Origin: Pseudomonas helmanticensis
GTDB lineage: Bacteria > Pseudomonadota > Gammaproteobacteria > Pseudomonadales > Pseudomonadaceae
NCBI RefSeq assembly: GCF_900182985.1
Contig: NZ_FXUY01000002.1
Span: forward strand, 1,227,001-1,291,000
Length of the DNA stretch: 64,000 nt
Reading direction: 5' to 3'
Shown: piece by piece, positions 1 to 8,593 of the stretch
Layout: every line of letters starts with the position of its first letter
Position numbering within the stretch: the first letter of the stretch is position 1
Made by a program: the position numbers and the translations under genes
Notes under the pieces: model-generated
Databases searched by the model: none
Told to the model about the DNA's origin: nothing
What the model saw: only the letters and a program-made list of their open reading frames with translations

Positions 1-2160
1 CGATAACCTCAGCGATCTGATGAACCGCCTGGTGAAAACCTGGGGCGTCTACGACCACTCAATGATCAACGGGCAAAGCCGCGCGATCGAAGGTGACGTC
101 TTCACCTGGTTGAGCGATTCGACCCGCGATGCCATGTTCGCGGAGGCCAGCCTTTCGTTGACCTCAAACGGCGATCTGCGCAAGCAACTGTGGATCGGTT
201 ATCTCAGCGCAGGTGTCAAAGTATTTGGCCCGATGGCAGTGGTCGGATGGCCGATAGCGCTTCCAGTGATCGGCGCCAGCATTGCCGGCATGGGTTTGAA
301 CATCGATCAGGCGGTCAACGGAAAAACCACCGCGCAACGCAAGGCCGGGATCCTCGGTGCAGTGCTCAACGGCATCGACATGCTGTTCAATCTCCTGGTG
401 CTCAAAGGGCCAGGGGCATTGACGGAGATCGGCCCTGAGGTCGATGCCGCAGAAGCTCGGGAAATGGCCGATCTGACTGGCGAATCTCCTGACATCGAAC
501 AACCCCCGCCTACTCCTGCGCAATTGCTCCCCGAGGCGATGGATTGGCCACAGATCAACACCCGGCCGCTGAGTTCCGCGTCATCGCTGGAAGACATCCC
601 GCGACCGCCGGTACCGCAACACTGGCAAGCCAACGAGCTGTTGGAAGGACTGACGCCGGGCAGCGAGCCCGGCAAGCTTCAGGGGATTTACCTGCTCGAC
701 TCCACGCCCTCCACCGCCATCATGATCGATGACTGCGCCTACTACGTACGTTACGAGTCCGACCTCAACGGTGGTGGGCACTGGGCCATAATCGACCCGG
801 AAAGCCCTGACAGTTTCACCCGTTCGGTTGCCGTACGCCTGAACGCCCAGGGTGAGTGGGAAACCATGCCGCGTGGCGGTCTCAAAGGTGGCGGAAAGAC
901 ACCGCGCAGGTTGGATCCAGCACGCAACGTCAGCCCGTCCCAGCGCCGACCAGTGCACTGCCGGCATCGGAATACGACATGCCCGCTGCCCTGAAATCGC
1001 ATCTGCAGCAAGGTGCTGCGGGGCTCGACGATGAGGCACTGCGCGATGTCTACGACAGCCTCAACGCGTTCGATGCCTACCGTGATTTCAAGGTCATCAG
1101 AAAACGTCTCTACCACGACGCGCTGCGGTTCTTTGCCACGCTGCAACTACCCGCTCGTCCTCCCATGCCGGTCCTGGCGGCGGATGCCTCTGCCGAGGAG
1201 ATCATTGACAGGATTTTGCAACATGCCCGAGGGTTGGTCATCGGTGAAAGTCATACCGCCATTGGCAGTAAACAGTGGCTGATCGAAAACATGGAGTTAC
1301 TCGCCAGCAAACAAGTGAAGACCCTGTACATGGAGCATCTGCTGACCGACTTTCACCAGGCGGCCCTCGACGAATTCTTCAGCACCGGGGTCATGCCCAG
1401 CGAGCTCGAGTCCTACCTCAACGCACTTGATGTCGGCAACATGACCGATCCGCTGCAGCGCTACACGTTTCTTGAACTGGTCAGGGAAGCCCGAAATCAA
1501 GGCATCCATATTCAGGCCATTGATTGCATGGCGAGCTACCGGCTTTACGGCATGGAGATCACCACCGCCCAGGCCCTTGCGATCGACGAGACAGCACGGC
1601 AGAAAATGATGAACTACTTCGCAAGGTCGGTCATTCGCGCCGATCAGACTGTGCGGGGGGCGCACAAGTGGGTGGCACTGATGGGCAACTCACACTCGAA
1701 CACCTTCGACGGCGTTGCCGGCGTCAGTGAGCTGGAGGAAGCCATCGGCATTCGTGTCGAGGATGTCGCCGAAGGAGTATCACGTGGCATCGAAGTCGAC
1801 CCGGGGAAAATCCTCCCTCTGGGCGGTACCGTGTTTGACCGCTCCGCACTGGTGCGAGGCGACCTGCGGCTACAAATGGAAACACCGTGGATCGCACAAA
1901 CCATGGCGGAATTCGAAACGCTGCTGCCGCGTTACGGCATGTACTCCTTGAAACAACAACCCAACATGACATTTATCGTGCATCGCAGTCGCAGCAAAGA
2001 ACTGGTGCGCACCATTATTGAAAATGACGGGAGACGCTTCTACATTGAACGCCCGCGCTGGCCTTCGGTCAGCGGCAAACGCTATGACAGCATCAAGACG
2101 TTGCTACAGGGACTGGATGAAATGGGCATGAGCCTCGCAGGCTGGTCGAAGCCGCTGTAA
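1..2160 (+). pseudogene. large dermonecrotic/MARTX-type toxin, 3' part, frameshifted
   Basis: The reading frame is open from the first base of the window, so the 5' part is missing. Frame 2 runs to a stop at 994, but from about 890-905 the protein-like sequence moves to frame 1 and continues to 2160. Joining GGLKGGG to KDTAQVGSS across GGCGGAAAGAC restores one continuous protein, so one base appears to be lost there. The first segment has a hydrophobic region (about residues 65-100) like the translocation part of large toxins. The second carries an EreA/ChaN-like domain: GESH, then MEH 27 residues later, then GNSH. The His...Glu...His spacing recalls the Ras/Rap1-specific endopeptidase effector of MARTX toxins. 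Family assignment is by motif only. The frameshift could be a true mutation or an assembly error. Confidence 0.7.
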
Positions 2161-2172
2161 CGCAGACACAAA

Positions 2173-2205
2173 AAAGCCGTGTGAAATCGAATTTCACACG
2201 GCTTT
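2173..2205. terminator. two-way terminator between toxin and the old guaA end
   Basis: A perfect 15-bp inverted repeat (AAAGCCGTGTGAAAT / ATTTCACACGGCTTT) with a 3-nt loop sits 12 bp after the toxin stop. On the minus strand it is followed by a T-run, so it fits best as a terminator for leftward transcripts. Before the element inserted it would have lain about 40 bp beyond the guaA stop. Confidence 0.85.
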
Positions 2206-2241
2206 CGGTGACAGCGCTCAAGCCATCAAGGCTTGTGCGGG

Positions 2242-2254
2242 ATCATTCCCACTC
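2242..2254. repeat. attL core (13-bp direct repeat)
   Basis: ATCATTCCCACTC, identical to 18632-18644, where it forms the end of guaA (reverse complement GAGTGGGAATGAT, encoding the final residues and the TGA). This copy lies between the toxin terminator and the element's first gene, and so marks the left end of the element. Confidence 0.85.
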
Positions 2255-2316
2255 TATTATCAATTAGCCATAAAACGTCAATATTTTCGGGTGAATATCA
2301 GTACGTTTTTATGCAG

Positions 2317-2334
2317 TACCATTGAAAATACCAT
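2317..2334. promoter_or_regulatory. putative integrase arm sites, left end
   Basis: Two TACCAT words at 2317-2322 and 2329-2334. The stretch CCATTGAAAATACCAT (2319-2334) recurs at the right end at 18339-18356 with two extra A residues. Its occurrence at both ends suggests binding sites for the integrase or an accessory factor. No binding data can be inferred from sequence. Confidence 0.5.
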
Positions 2335-2538
2335 TTAGCTCTTGTTTATTGCATCCTCTATGGGCAGGAGCGCTGAATGTGCGGTGTCCCGGCTAAACGC
2401 AAGGTTCAACTGGCGCAAAAAAATTTTAAGCTCAGCTTCGCTGCCGTCCCGCTGCACCTCTCGAAGTAGCGCGGCGACATAGCGGGGGTCAGTGCGGAAG
2501 ATTTCAGCCAATACCTCGTCATGGGACCGGTCTTTCAT
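2335..2538 (-). pseudogene. truncated XRE/COG3636-type antitoxin-like protein
   Basis: 67 codons. The first 45 residues (MKDRSHDEVLAEIFRTDP, then ELKIFLRQL) read like the N-terminus of the small HTH addiction-module antidote proteins common in Pseudomonas. The sequence then diverges and stops where the HTH should begin. It ends next to the left attachment site, so truncation by element formation or deletion is likely. I see no intact partner toxin gene beside it. The frame stays open upstream to 2925, but that stretch does not look like protein and overlaps the start of the patatin gene. Confidence 0.5.
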
Positions 2539-2701
2539 TCCAATGAACCTGTTATGTATCGAGGACCAATAGCCCCTCCGTCCTGATGAGCATCCCCCGG
2601 CACCAAAGCTCTCTCGCCATTTTACAGACCGGCGAGTAAGCTCAACGCTAGAGGCCAAAAGCCATCCGAAAAGATAAGCGGCAAAGGACGAATGATTAAG
2701 G

Positions 2702-5191
2702 ATGACCAGTGTACCGTCACCGTTGACCCCAGACCAGTTGGCCGCGCACTCCCTGCTATCCGAGCTCCGAACCCGCATTGCCGTGCAGCCGCTACCATAC
2801 CAATATGGGATTGAGACACGAGCATTGGAGAGCCTGTGGGAAATCTTTGGGCTGGCCAGAAATGTTATGAAAGCATTCCCTGGGTGCAAAGTTTTTTCAC
2901 AAATCACCACGGACATGCTGAACACTGAACTTCGCCCAGTGACGGCGAAGTGGCATAGGGCGCATCAAGCCGGAGTGTTGGACTCAAAAGACGGGGCCAA
3001 TGAATTTCGCATAGATCTTAATGCTCTAAGAGTTAAACTGATTGATTTCTGCGAACAGTTACAACTGATGGCCTATGGTGGAATTTGCAAGGATAAGATT
3101 ACCCCACCAGTAGTAAATTTTGACGACTTGGAAAAATGCTTCATCCCGATAGAATTCGGTATTCCGAATGATACAGTTGGAAAGGTAAATAATTTCTGCG
3201 ATATAAACACATCAGAAGCTGCTGAAATTCAATCCCGCCGAAAACATTACAGCATAAATAAAACTGAAAAAACTGACGCAGTTGGCTTATCGCTATCCGG
3301 AGGGGGTATCCGATCAGCGACATTTTGTCTCGGTGTCGTCCAAGTATTATCTGAAAAAAAGCTAATGAAAGACTTCGACTATCTTTCAACCGTATCCGGA
3401 GGCGGATACATAGGAAGCTTTATCACATCAACACTTAGTCAAAAAGAAGGCTACGAGGCAATAAGCAAGCCATACGGTCCAGACACAGACCCAGTCCGCC
3501 ACATCAGACAAAACGCAAAATATTTAAGCGCTGCAAATTTAAAGCAACGATGGATGATGGTAACGGGGGCCCTAGCAGGACTTATACTAAACCTATCAGC
3601 ACCGATAGGCATAATTGCAGCTATAGCTTTAATTAGCAATTATACTTCCATGCTAAACATCCCAAATTTTTGGCTTTGGATTGCTGGAGTTTCCGGTGGT
3701 GCTAGTATAATCGGAATAATCTCCTACGGTATAGGTTTGCGTTTCGGATGGGGTGCCAAAGCCGGAAGTATTATAGTTGCTGTAGGCTCAGGCACCATAA
3801 CAATCGCACTATTAACGTTCATAGTAAGCAAGGGATATGATTCACTGGGGAAGGTCACCTCCGATAACTGGAAGACTGCAACTTACTTAGCCGCGCTAGC
3901 ATTTGCAATCCCATTGATAGCGAAATTTATACCAATATTTAATAGCCTCCGCGCTAAAAACATACTTCTAAAATATTCCTTAATTTTAGCTGCTGTTATC
4001 GTCCCCCTAGTCTCACTTGCACTACTGTACAGTTTCAGAGCAGTGGGAAGTCTCTCCCAGGTTTCGACAATCTCTTGGCTTAGCGGGCAAGTGCTGCTTA
4101 TATTAATTATTGCAACCTGTTCCATTATTTCACTATGCCTGAACATAAATCTGACCGGCCTACACAAACTTTATAGAGACCAGCTCGCAAAGACATTTGT
4201 GGAAAATGATAACAAATCTGACGATCTGCCATTGGAATTTGTCAACACCAGTTATAGAGCACCGTATCATTTAATCAACACGACTGTAAACTTACCCTCT
4301 AGCAAAAATCGCACTCTTAGAGATCGACGTGGAGATTTCTTTATTTTTTCAAAACATTGGTGCGGTTCAGCAGCGACCGGCTATTCCTCTACAGGCCAAT
4401 GGAAAAGTAACGGTGCCGCAGTTGATCTAGCGACTGCAATGGCTATTTCCGGGGCAGCAGTTTCGCCCCAGATGGGCCCTAACTCTGTTTCTAGTGTGTC
4501 GGCACTGATGACATTATTGAACATAAGGCTGGGCTATTGGATAAGTAATCCTAAAATCGCAAGCAAGAATTCTCCCGGCTTTTTATGTCTTCTCCGTGAA
4601 ATGACCGGCATCGGCATGAATGAAAATAATCCTTGGCTGAACCTCTCAGATGGCGGACATATTGAGAACATGGGCCTCTATGAGCTTCTCCGCCGCCGTT
4701 GTAAATTTATCGTGTGCGTGGACGGTGAGGCCGATCCGCGCTCAACATTTGAGGGACAATTGACATTAGTTAGGCACGCTCAGATTGATTTTGGTGTACG
4801 ACTTGAACCGAGGCTTGATGACATCCGGCTTGATCCAAAGTCAACCCTTAGTAGAACTCACTCTCATCTTCTAAGAGTTCACTACCCTGACGCAGGGCCA
4901 GGGAAGCCGGAAGCTATTGGTCTGATGCTATACCTAAAACTATCGTTGACCGGAGACGAAACAGAACTGCTTAAGCGTTATCGCTCCATAAGCCCCGACT
5001 TCCCGCACGAATCTACTTTAGATCAATTTTACACTGAAGAGCAATTTGAAGCCTATAGACAGCTTGGGGTACACGTAGCGGAAGGAGTTTTCTCCAAAGC
5101 ATTGTTGGACGAAAACACGACCCCTGCCGATGTCAGAGAGTGGTTCAAACAATTAGCTAAAAACATGCTCGAATCCGCTGATAATATTTAA
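2702..5191 (+). CDS. patatin-like phospholipase with internal membrane domain
   Basis: 829 aa. Residues about 195-240 hold the patatin motifs: the glycine-rich oxyanion loop GGGIRS, and the nucleophile-serine segment YLSTVSGGGYIG. The catalytic Asp motif DGGHIENMG is at about 649-658. Between them, residues about 280-485 contain six or seven hydrophobic helices, so the lipase halves are split by a membrane-embedded insert. A helical N-terminal region (1-190) precedes the lipase core. Patatin-like phospholipases act as membrane-damaging effectors in several phage-defence systems; a similar role here is inference from the fold and neighbours. The gene is AT-rich compared with the chromosome and converges on the four-gene operon at 5250-8472. 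Start ATG 2702 is tentative because the nearest AGGA lies about 13 nt upstream. Confidence 0.8.
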   Translation: MTSVPSPLTPDQLAAHSLLSELRTRIAVQPLPYQYGIETRALESLWEIFGLARNVMKAFPGCKVFSQITTDMLNTELRPVTAKWHRAHQAGVLDSKDGANEFRIDLNALRVKLIDFCEQLQLMAYGGICKDKITPPVVNFDDLEKCFIPIEFGIPNDTVGKVNNFCDINTSEAAEIQSRRKHYSINKTEKTDAVGLSLSGGGIRSATFCLGVVQVLSEKKLMKDFDYLSTVSGGGYIGSFITSTLSQKEGYEAISKPYGPDTDPVRHIRQNAKYLSAANLKQRWMMVTGALAGLILNLSAPIGIIAAIALISNYTSMLNIPNFWLWIAGVSGGASIIGIISYGIGLRFGWGAKAGSIIVAVGSGTITIALLTFIVSKGYDSLGKVTSDNWKTATYLAALAFAIPLIAKFIPIFNSLRAKNILLKYSLILAAVIVPLVSLALLYSFRAVGSLSQVSTISWLSGQVLLILIIATCSIISLCLNINLTGLHKLYRDQLAKTFVENDNKSDDLPLEFVNTSYRAPYHLINTTVNLPSSKNRTLRDRRGDFFIFSKHWCGSAATGYSSTGQWKSNGAAVDLATAMAISGAAVSPQMGPNSVSSVSALMTLLNIRLGYWISNPKIASKNSPGFLCLLREMTGIGMNENNPWLNLSDGGHIENMGLYELLRRRCKFIVCVDGEADPRSTFEGQLTLVRHAQIDFGVRLEPRLDDIRLDPKSTLSRTHSHLLRVHYPDAGPGKPEAIGLMLYLKLSLTGDETELLKRYRSISPDFPHESTLDQFYTEEQFEAYRQLGVHVAEGVFSKALLDENTTPADVREWFKQLAKNMLESADNI

Positions 5192-5199
5192 TCCAAAAG

Positions 5200-5225
5200 A
5201 ATGCCCGAGCAATCCCGGGCATTTT
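5200..5225. terminator. terminator between convergent genes
   Basis: AATGCCCG / CGGGCATT stem with an 8-nt loop, followed by TTTTGT on the plus strand, 9 bp after the patatin stop. The minus-strand Nmad2 gene ends 25 bp away, so the hairpin may serve both directions. Confidence 0.7.
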
Positions 5226-5249
5226 GTAAAAAATCATCCTCAAAAAACC

Positions 5250-5888
5250 TTAAACCGTCACCTTATTATTTTCCGCCGAATAACGAGACTTCGCCAATTC
5301 GAAGTCATAAGGATCCCCATATAATCGATTGGCGTCATATTCACGTTCTAGATAATCAATTAGAGGCTGCGCCTGATGAAGCGGAAATTTACGATGATCT
5401 CTTCCATTAGCGTACCCCAGATCCTTAAGTATTTTTTCTGGAATTACAACCGCACCTGCGCCAAAGTAAAAAAAATAATCCGAAATTAAAACAACGTCAG
5501 TTTGCGTATCATTTTTTATATTGTGTGGATTAGGCGAGCCGTCTGGAAAGCTGTGATGCGAGTTAAGCTGCTGCCAGTTACCATCCTTTTTCCAATAGAT
5601 GTTGTCCCCTACAATCATTTTCTTACTGCCATTTCTCAACGGTTTTTTATCTTTATATAAAGGATTGCTCCAATAACCATCAAAAGTTTCCGAATGAGAG
5701 ACCTTCATTGCAAAAATACACTTACCAGTAGCCCTTAGTCTCCCTCCCCCCATCCCGACGATCCAGTCATTCACCTTGGCCACTCTTCGAGTACGAGGCT
5801 TACAGGTAGCTAACGTACAAAGACCATGGAACGGATTCGGAGCAAAACCAAAATCGCGATCCACTACATACATATATACTTTCGTCAT
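5250..5888 (-). CDS. Nmad2-like nucleotide modification associated protein
   Basis: 212 aa from ATG 5888, two bases after the TAG of the TIR gene, which implies translational coupling. The N-terminus (YMYVVDRDFGFAPNPF, then HGLCTLATCKPRTRR and DWIVGMGG) matches what I know of the nucleotide modification associated domain 2 family. That family was named from operons with DNA-base-modifying enzymes; its activity is not established to my knowledge. No signal peptide or membrane segment. Last gene of the four-gene leftward operon. A GTG nine bases further upstream (5897) is possible, but it would overlap the preceding stop. Confidence 0.7.
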   Translation of the reverse strand: MTKVYMYVVDRDFGFAPNPFHGLCTLATCKPRTRRVAKVNDWIVGMGGGRLRATGKCIFAMKVSHSETFDGYWSNPLYKDKKPLRNGSKKMIVGDNIYWKKDGNWQQLNSHHSFPDGSPNPHNIKNDTQTDVVLISDYFFYFGAGAVVIPEKILKDLGYANGRDHRKFPLHQAQPLIDYLEREYDANRLYGDPYDFELAKSRYSAENNKVTV

Positions 5889-5890
5889 CG

Positions 5891-6388
5891 CTAGCACTCT
5901 GAGTTCGCTGCTCCATTAACAGTGTCACGCACAGTTCCATCTGGATTTTGGAAAGCATTCTCCCCGGCATCAATAGCGCTCATAATACTATCTGAGTTCC
6001 AGCCAACTATTGCGGACGCATACTTCTCCAAACTTGCAGGTATATCCGACTCTTTGCCTCCCTGCTCGTAAACCCCCACAATCCGCTTACCCTGAGCGTG
6101 CGCTTGATCAATTTCCCAATTCACCCAAGGGCGCTGGTGTGTCTGCTGGCCAATCAAAACAACAACTGTTGATGCCCAGGAGACTTTCATTCGAAGAAGC
6201 CGCCTTATTGTCGATTCCCTGACCATTCCTTTATCAAGTCTTTCTTGGTTAGCAGGTTTGGCACGAATTGAGCTATTACGAATATCCCAACCCTTCGACC
6301 CAAGCAATTTGGCAAACTTGTCAACTAGCGCGTCGTCACGGTGGTGGTGACTTATAAACAAATGCCTACGACTTCCAGATTTGCTCAT
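5891..6388 (-). CDS. ThsB-like TIR-domain protein
   Basis: 165 aa from ATG 6388, which has a strong GAGGGG ribosome site 7 nt upstream; the longer TTG start at 6403 lacks one. RHLFISHHHRDD at residues 8-19 is the TIR-like beta-A/loop, and RPWVNWEIDQA (about 87-97, Glu92) fits the conserved Glu position of the MTH538/ThsB TIR-like family. ThsB proteins in Thoeris use NAD to make a signal molecule that activates ThsA. No ThsA-like SIR2/SLOG gene is present here, so this TIR either has another effector or acts directly. The extra C-terminal tail (about 125-165) has no motif I recognise. Confidence 0.78.
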   Translation of the reverse strand: MSKSGSRRHLFISHHHRDDALVDKFAKLLGSKGWDIRNSSIRAKPANQERLDKGMVRESTIRRLLRMKVSWASTVVVLIGQQTHQRPWVNWEIDQAHAQGKRIVGVYEQGGKESDIPASLEKYASAIVGWNSDSIMSAIDAGENAFQNPDGTVRDTVNGAANSEC

Positions 6389-6451
6389 TACCGTACCCCT
6401 CAAGGTTATCCATAACTTAATAAACGAGGAATCAATAAAACAAGAACCGCT

Positions 6452-7351
6452 TTAAACCATGCTAGACTCTTCACCTTCAGCATAAGTTATAGACCTAGAA
6501 TCCTGATCGATGAGTAATCGAGCACCATTAGATTTCAAAACTTTACGCCAAACTTCAAACCCGAGAAGAATAGCCTTCTGCCACTCTCCCGGCGAGCGCG
6601 CCTTCACTTCCAAAAGAGAAGTAACACCTTTGATAGTACGTAAGAGCTTATAGTCAAGCGCCGTTACCCCTTCAAGCCAATTGTGCTCTTTCGCATAATC
6701 GAACACGAGAGCAACAACAGCCTCATCTATAACCTGTGCGCGCCCTCCATCTTGCACTTCATCAATATCAGGTGCACTTTTTCTCTTACGCTTCATAAGA
6801 CTACGGATCACGGGCGACCACCCCAGAACTGCGATATAGGCAAGGTGAAATACATCATGAAATCGATAGCCGTCAGGATCATCTGCATTGTCAGTTAGAT
6901 AATCCCCAATTTGCACATCGTTCATTAGCATTCTTATCTTAACTTTACCCTCAACATTGACCTCATCCAACTTAATCTCAAATTTTCTAGGCAATTTTTC
7001 TTGTTCTGGAAAGCTTTCGTCAAATACCGTGGCACTGGTGTCGCCGTGTCCCCAACGCCCATTAGCCTTTTCTAGGTTTTTCTGCGCCACATCTTCAAGA
7101 CTGAGCCCAGACTTTTCGGCCACGTTCGCGATATACCAAAGCAAATCGCCCAACTCCTCACAAATCTTTTCTTTAAACCGCAAATGCGAATCGCCGTCTC
7201 GCAGACGTTTTTTATATTCGCTAAGAAGCTCTCCTGTTTCGCCGGCCAAACCAAGCAACGGAACCATCAAGTCAATCCCCGCTGCTCCTGCACTCTTTGA
7301 AGGAACACGATCAGTTAATTGAGCAAGCTGCTGATAATAGTTAAAGTCCAT
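6452..7351 (-). CDS. MazG-like NTP pyrophosphohydrolase with extra C-terminal domain
   Basis: 299 aa from ATG 7351, with GGAG 8 nt upstream; a GTG at 7360 would overlap the preceding gene. Residues about 36-75 hold the MazG metal-binding signature: GLAGETGELLSEYKK, then KICEELGDLLWYIANVAEK. These all-alpha enzymes hydrolyse (d)NTPs to the monophosphate and PPi. The second half has its own conserved-looking helices (YRFHDVFHLAY; RAQVIDEAVVALV), consistent with the MazG C-terminal domain seen beside thymine hypermodification enzymes. It starts 2 bp after the stop of the upstream gene, so the two are surely co-transcribed. Confidence 0.8.
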   Translation of the reverse strand: MDFNYYQQLAQLTDRVPSKSAGAAGIDLMVPLLGLAGETGELLSEYKKRLRDGDSHLRFKEKICEELGDLLWYIANVAEKSGLSLEDVAQKNLEKANGRWGHGDTSATVFDESFPEQEKLPRKFEIKLDEVNVEGKVKIRMLMNDVQIGDYLTDNADDPDGYRFHDVFHLAYIAVLGWSPVIRSLMKRKRKSAPDIDEVQDGGRAQVIDEAVVALVFDYAKEHNWLEGVTALDYKLLRTIKGVTSLLEVKARSPGEWQKAILLGFEVWRKVLKSNGARLLIDQDSRSITYAEGEESSMV

Positions 7352-7353
7352 TT

Positions 7354-8472
7354 TTAACACTCCAAGTTCAACGCTGCCTGGGTGGTAGCGCGAAAAGATG
7401 ATCGGCCCTCTGAAAACTCAAGCGATCTAAAATCTGCAGCAACCCGGTCATTGATCCCCCATTTAGGTGGATACCATGGCATGTCCAACGAGCCAGTCGG
7501 AGAAAACTTCTGTTTAATACGAGTACGCCCTGAGACACCTAAAATCTCTGGATGAGCAACACGGGCGTACTTATCAACTTCGCAAAAAACGTTCTGACAA
7601 TCTATTAGCTGAAGTGGCCTTCCCCACAATGAGTCAAACTCAATACCCAAGCGTTCAAATTCACGCTCCTGATTTTCAGCCATCATCCGTATTAGTTGAG
7701 CTTCATCGACCCCGGCTGTAGTTTTGAAGCATTTTTTTAAACCATCTAGAGCGCCAGGCCCAGGCATTACGAATTCCATTTCTGAAAAACATGTGACTTC
7801 AGAATAATTTATATCAGTCACAAATTGATATGCCAAAAAATTGCCGATAGTAGGATAGCTTCGGATGATTTCAAATGCTTTTTGCATATTGCCCAAGCCA
7901 TGCAAAATTTTCGGAAGTTTTTCATCCATCATTCGTTCAAGCAGTTTGAGATGATTCTGATGCTTCGATGGATATCCAAATGCGGAACTCCCCGGAGGCA
8001 TGATGTATGCGGCCGAGTAAATCCGTCCCCCTGCATGCATAGCTCGGCTTAGGACTCTATCGTATGTATCAAAACTATAACTTCGATACGTAATAGCTCC
8101 AATCTCTCTTTCCAAAAGCTCCCAAGTTTCGATTTTATTGAAAAACTTGAACAGCAGGATCCTGAAAACCACCTCCTCTGGAGAGTCGCAAAGATCAGTG
8201 CGATAAATTACATTCCTTATTAAATATTGGCTAACTCGATCTGAGGCGCGGTATGCGTTTGTGAACTTATGAGCCAAAATAACAGGATCAAAAGTCCAAG
8301 GCCCAGAAGATCCAATCAATCTTTTCCTAAAAACTTTTTGACGCTCAGCAGCAAACCTCCAATAGCTTTCATATACTGGAGTCACCTCAAGTTTTTTAGA
8401 CACCTCAGATGTGCTACTTTGAACATTTGAGCGCAACTCAAAATACTTACCGTCGAACTCAATTGCAACCAT
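7354..8472 (-). CDS. protein resembling 5-hmdU DNA kinase helical domain
   Basis: 372 aa from ATG 8472 (GGAG 10 nt upstream); an upstream ATG at 8523 would add 17 arginine/proline-rich residues that look non-coding. Recognisable blocks are FTNAYRASDRVSQYLIRNVIY, EEVVFRILLFKFFNKIETWE, YSAAYIMP, PTIGNFLAYQFVTDINYSE (about 205-224) and FVMPGPGALDGLKKCF. I associate these with the helix-hairpin-helix-like domain of alpha-glutamyl/putrescinyl-thymine pyrophosphorylases and 5-hydroxymethyl-dU DNA kinases of phages. There is no P-loop, so kinase activity is doubtful; binding or processing of a modified pyrimidine is a better guess. First gene of the operon. Confidence 0.65.
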   Translation of the reverse strand: MVAIEFDGKYFELRSNVQSSTSEVSKKLEVTPVYESYWRFAAERQKVFRKRLIGSSGPWTFDPVILAHKFTNAYRASDRVSQYLIRNVIYRTDLCDSPEEVVFRILLFKFFNKIETWELLEREIGAITYRSYSFDTYDRVLSRAMHAGGRIYSAAYIMPPGSSAFGYPSKHQNHLKLLERMMDEKLPKILHGLGNMQKAFEIIRSYPTIGNFLAYQFVTDINYSEVTCFSEMEFVMPGPGALDGLKKCFKTTAGVDEAQLIRMMAENQEREFERLGIEFDSLWGRPLQLIDCQNVFCEVDKYARVAHPEILGVSGRTRIKQKFSPTGSLDMPWYPPKWGINDRVAADFRSLEFSEGRSSFRATTQAALNLEC

Positions 8473-8593
8473 CACGCGCCATCTCCATTGTGGTGGACTC
8501 GCCGTGGCGAATCGAGGCATCACCTACCAATATACTCTTCCCTGCATACAAGCGTGCGACGTAATCTGCAACACTTCCAGCCGAACCTTCCCA

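Noticed and set aside
890..905. Programmed frameshift in the toxin gene
   Set aside because: No slippery heptamer with downstream structure that I can recognise; a simple one-base loss explains it.
5891..6388. Full Thoeris system
   Set aside because: A ThsB-like protein is present but no ThsA (SIR2/SLOG) gene anywhere in the window.
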